This document shows, in pieces, positions 51,093 through 62,803 of a stretch of DNA of 64,000 nucleotides; within the stretch, counting starts at the first letter, position 1; every line of letters starts with the position of its first letter. The notes under the pieces were generated by a model. It was not told the origin of the DNA. It ran no database searches and was given only the letters and a program-made list of their open reading frames with translations. Origin of the DNA: Coffea arabica (lineage: Eukaryota > Streptophyta > Magnoliopsida > Gentianales > Rubiaceae); NCBI RefSeq assembly GCF_036785885.1, contig NC_092329.1:3224001-3288000 (forward strand). Reading direction: 5' to 3'. The position numbers and the translations under genes are program-made.

Positions 51093-54000
51093 TCACCCCA
51101 TAATGGAATCTGAAAATTTGGAAACTGAGGTTGAACAAATTGCTTCAACAGATAATCTCTTCAACTGATTTGGGCACGGATCAGACCCAAAGAAATTGTC
51201 AGAGACCGTGGCCCTGCAATTTTCTTGCCCAAGGCACATCTGCAAGATTGCAACTACATCAGTATAAATATCTCACTGGCAAATTTGGTTTGAAGTATGT
51301 GAGAATATGTTAAACATATAGTGAAAAAGAGGAGTCTTGTATGAGTGCCTTTTCTATAACTGCATGCGAATTTTTTGCATGGCAAGTTCCTAGCTGATAG
51401 GCACCACATGTTCCTGAAGGAGTCCCGAAACTTGCAAACTTGATGCCTGAAATAGTCTGTCCTGCTGCACACTCCAGGTGAATTTTGGCCTGGCGAAGCA
51501 TTTCACTCTCTCCATTGCTGTCAATATGCCAATTTACTATGGTGGGGCGGTGCTCTTGCGCACTAGCACAAACACTTGTAGTTGCTCTCTTCACTAGAGA
51601 TATTTTTGATGCATCTCCACCTATTTCTTCAAAAAGCACCAGCAAATTCTGGGATGGCTTCAACCAGGACCTGGGCACATGGTACCTGATAGACAAGTTC
51701 AAAGGTGAAGAGAAACATTTACTACATCCTATTCTGAAGTTAAACTAACCTTATTTTCAAGGAGTACCTAAAGATAAAAGGATAGGAATGACAGAATATT
51801 ACCAATGCTGTGTTGGTTGACCGCAGCCCAGTTGACATTTTGAAACTCGGAATGTTCCAGAATATTGGCAAGTGCCACAGTTACCATTTGCATTAGTTAT
51901 CCAATATCTTCCAATACTTTGCCCATTGATCCATACTTGACCCTTACCCATGCTTTTCATGTCCAAGGCCAAGGGCTCATTCCCCATTGGAGCATCAAAG
52001 TAAGCCTGCAAGTGTCAGATGAGCTTCAAGTTCCTCCAGTCAGCACCTATTGAACATTTCATAGTCTGTGATTTATTAATATTTTACCTTGTACCATTTT
52101 AGAGGCTGCTGACCATTGACCACCAATGACCCAGGTATCCATTCAACAGAGGAGACCCCATTTGGAGAGACTAAATTCATTAACTCTCCTTTCAAGCCAA
52201 CCTATGTAAGATAAAGGGATTTTAGGACACATTGACAAGAATATACAAAAACGACCTACTCTGTCGCAATTACCTTGTAGGTCCATTTTTGCCACGATAA
52301 TTCTTTGTGACCTTGGTCAAGACCATGCAGCACCACTGGCCCCAGAATTCCTATGTTCCAATTCTCAAAATGTATGCCGTTGTTCTTCAAAGTAATGCAA
52401 CAATGCCATCATTATTTATCATAGATAAGTCTACTTGTTTATGAAAGCAGAGAAGTTGAGTTCTATTGACTTTCCTTTGGTTTTGAAGAACACCAGGACC
52501 ATGGAGCTCAATTAGTCAATCATGACTTCTTGATAAGTCTTAGACCAAGTTACAATATGAAGCAAACTGATTGAGAAACTACTTACTGGTAGTCCGACAG
52601 CTATACTCAGCAGGGCAATCCTATTCGTTCCAGCTAGAAGGTTTACAGGTCCATTGAATCTAACACTAATACTCTGATGTGTACCGTAAGCTGATCCTGT
52701 ATAATGGAGTGAAGTGCAGAAGGTTTCAGCTAAGATCTACTGTTAAAGAACATGAGTCCTGGTTAAGAGTAACCTGGACATATTACCTGATAGCTTCCCA
52801 TTTATAAAGACATGTACTGCATGACCTCTTGACTGCACAAAGAGAGTTGGGTTTTGTCGTCCCCGAAAAAATGACTCTGATGGACTGATGTCAATGCTGG
52901 ATTGCAAGAAGAAAAGTATTATTAAGTTGGACCCATTGGAGATGGGGATCCAAAAGATTACCATTCATAATGACTTGAAAACCTCAAAAATGTCTTGAAA
53001 GACTACACTTGTACTTAATGATGAACATGCATTAGCAACTATCATGTTTTTACCATCCTCTTTTCATATCAATGAAATTGTAATTCCATACAAGGAGTAC
53101 TTCCCGAAGTTTTGCTTAATAGTTGAAATCACGAAGCAGCATATGAGATGGAGAATTAAAGTTTGGGGAGGTAGTTTTAAAGGTGATCAAGATTATATTT
53201 ACCTGGTCATGTACCACAAATAATCAGTGTTATCTCTTGTGATATTCAGCTGCTCCAGAAGTCCAACAGCTGTCAAAGTTGAACCGTCTTCCAGAGAAGA
53301 TATGTCTTCACCATAGGTCTCCCAGGAGTGTGGTTGAGTGTTCGTTGGTGACATTTGTATATGTGAAGTTTGAGTTGCAACCTTCATGGCCATAAATTGA
53401 TCTATTTTAGTAAAACTAAAGCACCATTCAGCCAGCTCAAAAAGGGGAGTCAGAAAGTAATTAGTTTGATTATGTCTTCTCTGGTGGGTTTAGATGGACA
53501 GAACTTTAAACCAAACACATTTTGGTACATATGTTAATTTGATGATTGCTTTAGGCTGATTTTAAAGTAAACTCCACTCACTTTTGCAGTGTTAAAGATA
53601 ACGTTTTTGCAGTCAGGAAGGATGCTGATGGACCAAGGAGGAAGATTGTAGTGCATATTGTTGAATGTCACCCTCACAGCAGAATTGCTGTCATAGTTTG
53701 AGAGAAAGGCAGCACAGCCTCCCTTGGCAGAAGAGTATACATGGGCCTGAAAGAACAAGTTAGAGAAAAACAATAATAAGATCTAAGTTAACATATTTTG
53801 CATATTACTATTTAAATGAGAAATAAAAGGTACATTTAAGGGATGACCTCTTGAGAGCTTCCCAAAGTAGTAATAGCAGGATCTGAAGAAACCAGAGCTG
53901 GTTCACACATTTTAATAGCCGTATGAAGCTCCTTCAAGTGGCCATACTTGGGTTGCCTTAGCAGACCTGAAGAGTTGCTTAAAGGTTCAACTAAAAAGAC

Positions 54001-56306
54001 AAATACCATAGATAATATCTTCAAAAGTAATAGAGATACGAAAAAAAGATACAAAATTACTGCTAATCATTCATCGTCCTTGACATTTTTGGTGGGTCAA
54101 GTATTTCTTGTTAAAAATATGCATCCTGCATAAGTTTGAATTTCTTATATAACAATATTGCATTAGATTTGCCACTTACCATATTCATCAATTGGAGCAT
54201 CATAGTCATAACTGGTTGTAACGAAAAGACCAGCAGCAGTGCGCCCATAGTTTGTCCCTCCGTGGAACTGTCACAAAAAGGGTGAATGACTTAATTTGGA
54301 TTGATAGAAGAACCTTAAAACGCTACATAAGCTTATTAGTCAAGCTGTAAACTTTGTAAGATTCGAAATATATTCAAGTTTATCCATGATAAAATCGCTT
54401 ACCATGTAATAGTTAACAAATGAGCCACCCCTTTGTATGAAACGAACAACTGCAAATGCCAGATCCTGGACTGGGCGGTGACTTATTGTCCCACCAAATT
54501 GCGTGAACCTTTCTCAATTAGAGAAAAAAGAAGAAACCATAAATCAATGAACTGAACAACAGGACATACTTTTTATCATGAACAAATTACAATGGATCTG
54601 ATTCCTTAAGTAACAATTACCAGCCACTCCAAGCCTCAGTCCACATTGTGGGCTTATATGGTTTATTGGGCAAAAATGTGTCGCAATAAAAACCATTGCA
54701 TGCATTTATCTGTGCATGGATAAAAGTGAGTTAAAAAGGAAGAAACGGTGGCCTATAGCATCTGTGCACTTGAAGCAGTACTTACAATTGGATCAGGCGC
54801 ATCATCTTGTTTGCACATGACCCATGGAACCCCAGTATCTAATCCAATCGCCATTCCTGCAGCCCACTTTAAGTATGCCGAACCAGCTGCTCCAAGTCTT
54901 TTTTCTGTTGTTCCATACTCGTTCTCAATCTATACAAATGAGAGTCAAAGTAGAAAAGCAATGCTATGAGCCTGAATGCTGTAAATGATATCTGACCATT
55001 TTCTTCTCCAGCTTTTGCATTTGCCAAGTACAGACTCCACACATGAATAGAACATTCGGACATCATGTCACATGACCTACATGATATTTACCTGAGATAG
55101 GATTATGGGACCGCCCTGAGATTCAAACAGGCCCTCACTCTTCATCATCCCAACAATATTCTGGCTGAACTTCTGCATTGCCACCTTTACCCCAAGAAAA
55201 ACAAAGTGAGTGTCAATGAGTACCCATAATTTAGTAGTTGATAACTTTCCTGTCATTTTCCATTCACAGGTTCTAATTAGAATCACCTTCCCATTTAAGT
55301 GCAGAAAAACACCGATATATTATAAAATTTCTCAGTTACGTGGAATTAAAAAATTAGTAAACATCAAATTGTCATGAAGCTTTATAGAGTGGAGATAAAA
55401 AATAAAGAATGGTTTAGCTGATAAAACCTTGAAGGGCTCATTATCTGTTCTGAAGCTGATTCCAGGAACATATTTCAACCAAACAGGAAATCCTCTGAAT
55501 TAAGAGCATCAGAAAAGTCAGGAGCTCATGAAGTTCAATTAGTTTCAAGAAGAAAATATTGGACAAAAAACACTAAAATGAAGCTTTAACATGAAAAAAA
55601 AATAGTTAATTATAATGAAGCAAGAAGCATCAACAAAATCAAGGTTTTCGAAAAAAAGGATAGAATGGAAAGATAAAGGGCTCATCAATTACCCAAAGTT
55701 CCACTCTGCACAAACATAAGGTCCAATGCGTAAATGAACATAGAGTCCAACTTTTTGCACCGTCTTTAGAAAGCGTACAAGATCATATCTTCCCTCAAAA
55801 TTATACTAAATAAGATTCAAAGGCAAAAAATTGTTAAAGCATTAGAAAGGTCCTCGACTCTTGTCCAAAAATGCAAAAGAATAGAAGTGCAAAAGGAGAT
55901 CTAGGAGACTCACATTTCCCTGGGTAGGCTCATGGATATTCCAGAAAACATAGGTGTCAATAACATCCAAGCCAGCATTTTTAGCCTTGATTACAAGATC
56001 TTCCCACATCTGCAAACAACCCATATCATCATACTTCACAAAGATTAACATTGTCCATTTAAAATCACAAGAAAGCGACAAACTTTAACACAGCATCCAC
56101 AAATAAAAAATCAAGAATAGTATGGAAAGTACATCAGGGGTACTTCTTGGATAATGTATCGAGCCAGAGAGAAGAATTCTCCTATGCCCATTGATGATAA
56201 TTGCCCTCTTATCATAAGTGACACTGCACTGGATTAGCTGAGCGCCCATTAACAACGCAATGCTGAAGAAGAAAATGACCAATTTGGAAACTGAGTCGGT
56301 TTCCAT
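51093..56306 (-). CDS. Beta-galactosidase (GH35) with C-terminal SUEL lectin domain, BGAL3-like
   Basis: Nineteen exons on the minus strand: 56133-56306, 55914-56009, 55693-55805, 55428-55494, 55092-55184, 54786-54929, 54621-54709, 54403-54508, 54180-54267, 53848-53966, 53582-53746, 53203-53381, 52787-52896, 52587-52696, 52274-52384, 52088-52201, 51803-52005, 51349-51685 and 51093-51239. They join in frame to 854 codons, the usual family length. A signal peptide (about 1-27) indicates a cell-wall enzyme trimming galactan or xyloglucan side chains. Acid/base Glu185 is in IENEYG and nucleophile Glu254 in TEAWSG. The C terminus is a Cys-rich galactose-binding lectin-like domain ending near [14 protein letters not shown]. 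The wording around [15 protein letters not shown] and CQ.GCGQPTQ.WYHVPR.WLKPSQN fits Arabidopsis BGAL3. The last intron (51240-51348) appears to use a GC donor; see findings. Confidence 0.94.
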
Positions 56307-57990
56307 TGTAACTTTGCTCTCAAGAAGTCTATCCTTGTTGCTTGTTTGTCTTCTAAAAACTCATACATATAAGGAGGGAAGTTTGAAAGAGAGAGAGGGT
56401 GGAAGAAGAAACTGTGGAAGTCCAGGAGAACACTTGTGATCTACCCGTATCAAATATCAATGCCACTCTTCAGAAGCCAGAGTGTCCAACTATTAACAGC
56501 GAGTACCACTTCTTTTACTCCTGTAGGAGTATATAACTTGAATTCTTCATCCTCATTTTTTCCTTATTCATAATTACAGTACGAATTACTAGTACGTCAG
56601 CAATTCAACAATCATTTTGAGTTTAGATCAGTGGCTGAAAAAAAAAAAAAAAGATTGTGGTTTGAATTAGCAGTATGCATAGATAATGATGCAGTAAAAC
56701 TTGCTTAAATGCCAGGGGTTGTTTCGTCATAAACAGAAACACGGGCTGGAAATCAAATATTTAATTGGGGATTATGAATCTTGAGCTTAAAATATTATCA
56801 ATTCAAGTGTTTGAATCCTAGTAAAGAATGAGAAGAGGAGGATTTGAATTGGAAGAAAGTCAGAAATCCCGTCCTTATGATTCACCATGGTGTTATTGCT
56901 TTGAACTCCGCGCTAACTTTTATCCTTGTGGGACATTTATGTTGTGGACTGAAAGCTTAAAAAAAAAAAAAAAAACCAAAATTTGAGGGCCACTCCTCAA
57001 GCTTTCTTTTTTTTTTTTGAAGGAAAAAGAAACTTTCTGTACATTCATATCACGAAAAGCAGCATTTACAATGCAAGGTGGAAAGTTGCCGTCCTCATGC
57101 TTTCAAAAGCAGTAATCTACTGTACTTGTCTACAACCCTGATTTTTTATTACATGAATGATCACATTCTTAAAATGCGATCTTGGTTGGAAGCATTCTTT
57201 GGGCATTGTTGATAAAAACTTGGATTATTACTTGTTTAAGTAAGGCCATACTGCATATTAAGGCAGACAAAAGAAACAAACTACTTCTTTGACAAAATTT
57301 GCAATTGTTGTATATTTTAGTGTTTCAACTAGAAATTTTTATTTAATTGATAAGATGGTCACTTGTAACTTACAGGCATTTAAGAATACCTAATGTAGAA
57401 GTGGAACATTTTTTGCTCATTTAACTAATAACTATATGTATAATAGAGTAATGCTTGAACCTCTAATAATATAGATCAATAATATCACTCACTTACTAAG
57501 TAAGATCTTCCTTTTGCTCACTCTTTTTCTTTTTGCGAGGATTAGATTGGGGTGGTAAAGTGAAAATGATTGTAAGTGAAAGATTCTAAATTTAACACTG
57601 CTCACTTAAAGGGGAAAAAAAAAAAAGAAGGCTATATAGAGCAACAAGAAAGTAAACTAGGATTAGGATACCATGCACACAAACTAGCAAGAGAAATTAG
57701 AAAAAGAATTTTGCTACCTTTTAGATTTTTGTGCTAAAAGAAAAAGGTTTGAGATTTTTGGGCTTTTTTTTTGGGCGAAGGAAGATAGTTTTCAGGAACA
57801 TAATTAATAGGCCTAATCCTAAGACAACGGGCCTATGCTCGATTAGTGTGAATCACCGGACATTGGACTGCTGTTTTAGAGCAAAAATTGGATCTCGATC
57901 TTGTTGTTTTTGAATCAACTTGACGATCAATTAATAAACCTCGTTACCTCTTTCTAGGTAAACTTCCGTTCCATGGTTGCCTGCTCAAGC

Positions 57991-58152
57991 GTGTTTGGAT
58001 AGGAGATTATTTGGAATATTAATTGAAATAATTACCGTAATACTTTTTGTGATGTGATGTATGTAAGATAAAAAAATAAAAAATTTTATTAAAAATTATA
58101 TTTGTGATGTAAACAAGTAATTTTTAATCATTATTTGACTATCCAAACACAC
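57991..58152. mobile_element. Short MITE with GTGTTTGGATAG ends
   Basis: The left end GTGTTTGGATAG and the right end CTATCCAAACACAC are inverted copies about 160 bp apart. The body is AT-rich with TGTGATGTGATGTATGTAAGATAAAA. A second copy lies at 59126-59332. Confidence 0.6.
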
Positions 58153-58459
58153 CAGTATTAATCGTTCATCTGAATCTCGTCCTCTCTATAATTAAGTCTG
58201 GATTTGACTTTACACGCTTCCCTTTGCCATTTGGAGAAACTAAACAGAGATTGGTCATAATCAGATACTCCATTAGACATGGTCCCATGGAGCCGTGTCT
58301 GAATATGTCAGTAGCTTATTCACCATTTTTGTTTGAGAAAAAAAAAAAAAAAGAAAAATCTAAATTGGGTGTTTCAAGAAATGTTTTTCTCCTTCACTGG
58401 CACGTGCTCCCGGCACTCCCACCGACCCCAGGCGTTTTTTGGATCTGCAGGGTACCTTA

Positions 58460-58513
58460 TACTTATACATATACATATACATATGTACGTATATATATAT
58501 ATATATATATATT
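58460..58513. repeat. (TACATA)n followed by (TA)n microsatellite
   Basis: TATACATATACATATACATA runs into about 12 TA dinucleotides. A likely length polymorphism. Confidence 0.85.
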
Positions 58514-59125
58514 TGAAGCTAACAAAGAGTAGATGGATAGACATTATTGTGATCTCCGAACACATGCGAGTTACGAGCTTCAGACGTGCATATTCGTAAT
58601 GAATGACGTTGTGAGCTCTTTTTTTTTTTTTTTTTTTCAAATGTTTTGCTGTGCAAGAATTTTATAATGGGAATAGAAGAAATTAAGTAATTAAAATGCC
58701 AGATACAGCTTATAATGATTTGATGATTTAAAAAAAAAAAAAAGTCTTGACTGTAAAAGAAGTTTAATTTCATTTTACTACGCATGCATGCATTACTTAT
58801 CTTAATGGTTGCGGGGAGCGGCAACCAATTCCAAGCCCCTAACTTCTAAGCAAGTAGGCACCGTACATCCGCCGTTTGTCCCTCTCGCCATTTCGTTTCG
58901 TCTACGTCAGTTTATTCACAAGTTCTAATGCCTACTTTATTCTCTCGATTGCCTCAATACGTATTCCTGCACAACGAAACTGGCCGCAATTTTCCTTCAT
59001 CGATGGTGCCGGATTCACTAGTGACAGACGCTTTGAGCCTAAAGATCTTGGTTCAACCTAACAATTCAAGTAATGTTATTGATTCTGAATTCAAACTCTG
59101 AATTCAACAGCAAATAGGACGGTTA

Positions 59126-59332
59126 ATGTGTTTGAATAGAATATTATTTGAAATATTATTTAAAATAATTATTATAATACCTTTTATGATAGGATGTATG
59201 TGAGATAAAAACATGATTGAAAATATCAAAAGGTGACTTCAGAAAAAAAAAATAAGAAAAGTTGGATTAGAAAATGTGTTTATGATGCAAGCGAAATATT
59301 ATTTGAAAAAAATTTGCTATCCAAACACACTT
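59126..59332. mobile_element. Short MITE with GTGTTTGRATAG ends, second copy
   Basis: Left end GTGTTTGAATAG, right end CTATCCAAACACAC, and the shared inner block ATGATAGGATGTATGTGAGATAAAA as in 57991-58152. Longer by an inner insertion of about 45 bp. Confidence 0.6.
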
Positions 59333-60142
59333 ATAAATGTGATTGATTGTTGATGGTTACAAAATCTGGTTTCAACGTAATAATCTAAATAATTTTCTGT
59401 TATCTTCTTTGTTCAAAAAATGTATGTGAAGCTCCAGGTGACGTTCAGTTTGCCAACCATTTTAACATCTTTGTGTAGTGCACAAGGGACTACCAATGTT
59501 ATGTTTCAACGTTTTCCACTGTTTTGACAAAATTCTGACTTAATTTGTAATCTGTCGACTGTATGATTTAGTTCTTCTAACAAGAGGAAGCAACTAAGTG
59601 GTGGTGAATTGGTAATCACGCAATAACACTTAAAAATGGAATATTGGGTTGGATGATACGGAGATATATAGAGTGCGCTATAAAGTGTGTCAGTGAGAGG
59701 TTCGAGTTCGAGACATTTCACTCATTTAAAAAAAAAAAAATTGGAACAAAGTTTAGTTCAATCCCAAATGAATAACCCTGGCTCCGTTTGAGCCAATGCG
59801 ATAATTTACGGAGATTGCTATTAATAAAATGCTGGACCACGCAAAAATGGTTAAGCCCGAAGGAATTTAATTTAAACGGGCCGCTTTTGGGCCCAAAAGG
59901 TTCGGGACTCCATTGACCTGTTCGTAGTTCTTACTGGTTTTCTCCAGAAACGTTGGACAGTCAGCCCAACAGTACAGGCCATCGATCCCAATTGTCGGCG
60001 CGTGTCGTTCTGTTATTGGACAAAGCAGCTCCCGTTGCGCGACCGACTGTAGACAATCTTCTCCATTTTGTGTGGCTGTCCAGCTTCTGCAGCTTTGAAT
60101 CATCTTGCAAAGCAGCAGACTTTACCAAGAAATCACTCTCCA

Positions 60143-62803
60143 ATGGAGGGTACAATCCTTCCATGCAAAACTGTAACCCCCAAATTTCCTGAAATTTCAC
60201 AAAATCCTGTAAAATCCAGGCTCCCTTTCAAAAATATCCCCAGAAACGCCCACCTTACTATTATGGATGCCCACTTGACCTACCTCTGCAGAAATGGACG
60301 CCTAACTGAAGCCATAGCATCTCTGGACTCTATAGCGCAATGTGGGTCCATGGTAAGTGCCAAAACCTTCTCGTACCTAATTCAGTCTTGCGTTGATTCT
60401 CAGTCAATTCATTTGGGCCGTAAACTTCATACCCGTATGAAACATCTACTAAAAGACTTGGATCCTTTTACTGAAACCAAGATTGTAGGCATGTATGCGA
60501 AATGTGGATCTCTTGAGGATGCATACAAGATGTTCGATGAAATGTCTGAGAGGAATTTGTACGCGTGGTCGGCAATGATTGGTGCGTGTACGAGGGAGAG
60601 AAAATGGGATGAGGTGGTTGTGCTGTTTTACTTGATGATGATGGAAGATGGTATTGTTCCAGATGAATTTTTGTTTCCAAAGATTTTACAGGCATGTGGG
60701 AATAGTGGGGATGTTGAAACAGGGAGGTTGATTCATGGCATTGTGATAAAATGTGGGATGAATTTTCAATTACGCGTGAATAATGCAATTTTGGCCGTCT
60801 ATGCAAAGTGCGGGTTTTCAGATTTGGCGAAAAGGTTTTTTGGTAGTATGGTGCTGAAGGATACAGTCTCTTGGAATTCAATCATAACAGGGTACTGCCA
60901 AAAGGGTGAGCTTGAGAAGGCTCGGAGATTCTTCGAGTTAATGCGTGAAGAAGGGTTTGAGCCAAGTTTGGTGACTTGGAATATACTCATATCAAGCTAT
61001 AGCCAGTTGGGGAAATATGATGTGGTGATGGAAATGATGGTAGAGATGCAAAGTTGCGGGATACTGCCAGATGTTTTTACTTGGACTTGTCTGATTTCTG
61101 GGTTTGCTCAGTTTAATCGAAAGACTGAGGCTTTGGAATGTTTTGAGAAAATGCTTTTGGCCGGGGTTCAGCCAAATGAGGTCACACTTATCAGTTTGCT
61201 CTCTATGTACGCCTCTCTAAAAGATTTAAAGAAGGGGAGAGAATTGCATGCATGGGCGTTGAAGGCTGGATTTGGTGAAAATCTATTGGTGGGAAATTCA
61301 CTAGTTGATATGTACTCTAAATGTGCTAAAGTTGAGGCTGCTAGGCAAGTCTTTGACATGATGTCAGCAAGAGATATGTACACTTGGAACTCAATGATCG
61401 GAGGATATTGCCAAGCTGGATATTGTGGGAAAGCCCACGACCTTTTTAGGAAAATGCGGGAGTCAGATGTGGAGCCAACTGTAATCACATGGAACACGTT
61501 GATTTCCGGTTACATGCAAAATGGAGATGACGATCAGGCCATGGATCTTTTCCAAAGAATGGAGAAGGATGGACATATCAAGCAGGACACAGCATCTTGG
61601 AATGCTCTTATAGCAGGCTACTTGTTAACCGGAAACAAAGATAAAGCATTGGGGATTTTCCGACAAATGCAATCTTTATGTGTAAAACCAAATTCATTTA
61701 CCATTTTGAGCATTTTACCTGCTTGTTCCAATTTGATTGCAGCAAAAAAGGTGAAGGAATTGCACTGTTGTGTGTTGCGCAGAAATTTGGATTGTGAATT
61801 GTCAGTTGCAAATTCTCTTATCGATACTTTTGCCAAGTCAGGTAATATAAAGTATTCCAGAACCATATTCAACAGTTTGTTGGCAAAAGATATAATCACC
61901 TGGAACACACTGATTGCTGGTTACGTTATACATGGTCGCGCAGTTGATGCAATTGAGCTGTTTAACGACATGAGTCATACTGAACTTAAACCAAATAGAG
62001 GTACTTTTGTGAGTATGATTTCGGCATATGGTTTAGCTAGAATGGTTGGTGAGGGAAACCGTATTTTCTCTAGAATGATAGAAGAGCATCATATATCACC
62101 ATGTTTAGACCATTGTGCAGCAATGGTAAATTTATTTGGACGCTCTGGTATGCTGGAAGATGCAGTTGATTTCATTAACAACATGACAATTGAGCCCAAT
62201 TCTTCTATCTGGGCTGCCTTACTAACTGCTAGTCGTGTTCATGGAAATATTGAATTGGCTGTCTATGCCGGGGAACGGTTACTGGAACTCGAACCAGAAA
62301 ATGCTTTGATCTATCAGTTGGTCTTACAATTGTATGCATTATCTGGGATTCCTGAGGATTCTTTTAAAGCAAAAGAGCCTAGAAAAATGAAAGATGCTAA
62401 GGAATGTCTTGGTTGGAGCTGGATTGAAGACGAAAACACAGTGCAGTCCTTTGTTGGTGGCTCTCAATGTCAGCAGATTAATTGGGTGATGCACTCTTGG
62501 ATAAAGCGCATGGCTCCAAAGAGCAAGAGGTCCGATTTGTCAAATGGGCTTCCGGTTGAGGAAGAGGAGAGTGAAGCATTAAGTGGGGTTCATAGTGAAA
62601 AACTTGCATTTGCTTTTGCCCTCTCTAAATCTTCAAGTGCATCCATATGTATGCGAGTTGTGAAGAACATGAGAATGTGCAAAGGCTGCCATGAGACTGC
62701 CAAATTTATTTCAAATACCTATAGGCGTGAAATATATCTGTGTGACTCGAAGTGCTTGCACCATTTTAGAGATGGGCACTGTTCTTGCAATGATTATTGG
62801 TAG
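60143..62803 (+). CDS. Pentatricopeptide repeat protein, PLS class with DYW domain
   Basis: Single exon of 886 codons from the ATG at 60143 (MEGTILPCKTVTPKFPE). The frame is open 25 codons further to 60068, but that stretch lacks the targeting character seen after 60143. The N terminus is basic and acid-poor as in organelle targeting. About 18-20 PPR motifs follow from residue 40 (for example VSWNSIITGYCQKGELEKA, TWNTLISGYMQNGD). The C terminus holds E-type motifs (GWSWIEDENTV) and a DYW domain with HSEKLAFAF and CKGCHETAK zinc-ligand motifs, ending CSCNDYW. DYW proteins bind organellar RNA and carry out C-to-U editing. Order of motifs and phrases match Arabidopsis At1g19720 (DYW7) as I recall it. 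The stretch between E motifs and HSE is shorter than in typical DYW proteins. Confidence 0.94.
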   Translation: MEGTILPCKTVTPKFPEISQNPVKSRLPFKNIPRNAHLTIMDAHLTYLCRNGRLTEAIASLDSIAQCGSMVSAKTFSYLIQSCVDSQSIHLGRKLHTRMKHLLKDLDPFTETKIVGMYAKCGSLEDAYKMFDEMSERNLYAWSAMIGACTRERKWDEVVVLFYLMMMEDGIVPDEFLFPKILQACGNSGDVETGRLIHGIVIKCGMNFQLRVNNAILAVYAKCGFSDLAKRFFGSMVLKDTVSWNSIITGYCQKGELEKARRFFELMREEGFEPSLVTWNILISSYSQLGKYDVVMEMMVEMQSCGILPDVFTWTCLISGFAQFNRKTEALECFEKMLLAGVQPNEVTLISLLSMYASLKDLKKGRELHAWALKAGFGENLLVGNSLVDMYSKCAKVEAARQVFDMMSARDMYTWNSMIGGYCQAGYCGKAHDLFRKMRESDVEPTVITWNTLISGYMQNGDDDQAMDLFQRMEKDGHIKQDTASWNALIAGYLLTGNKDKALGIFRQMQSLCVKPNSFTILSILPACSNLIAAKKVKELHCCVLRRNLDCELSVANSLIDTFAKSGNIKYSRTIFNSLLAKDIITWNTLIAGYVIHGRAVDAIELFNDMSHTELKPNRGTFVSMISAYGLARMVGEGNRIFSRMIEEHHISPCLDHCAAMVNLFGRSGMLEDAVDFINNMTIEPNSSIWAALLTASRVHGNIELAVYAGERLLELEPENALIYQLVLQLYALSGIPEDSFKAKEPRKMKDAKECLGWSWIEDENTVQSFVGGSQCQQINWVMHSWIKRMAPKSKRSDLSNGLPVEEEESEALSGVHSEKLAFAFALSKSSSASICMRVVKNMRMCKGCHETAKFISNTYRREIYLCDSKCLHHFRDGHCSCNDYW

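Larger units (their letters stand above)
56307..60142. other. Divergent spacer between beta-galactosidase and PPR genes
   Basis: Starts with a GA-rich stretch (about 56380-56410) probably in the beta-galactosidase 5' UTR. It contains two related MITEs (57991-58152, 59126-59332) and a (TACATA)n/(TA)n microsatellite (58460-58513). Frames at 57731, 58224-58640 and 59506 are low-complexity or unsupported. A possible SINE end with poly(A) near 59700-59742 could not be confirmed. Confidence 0.6.

Noticed and set aside
59640-59742. Possible SINE end with GGTTCGAGTTCGAGAC and poly(A)
   Set aside because: The B-box-like sequence is off consensus and no target duplication was found.
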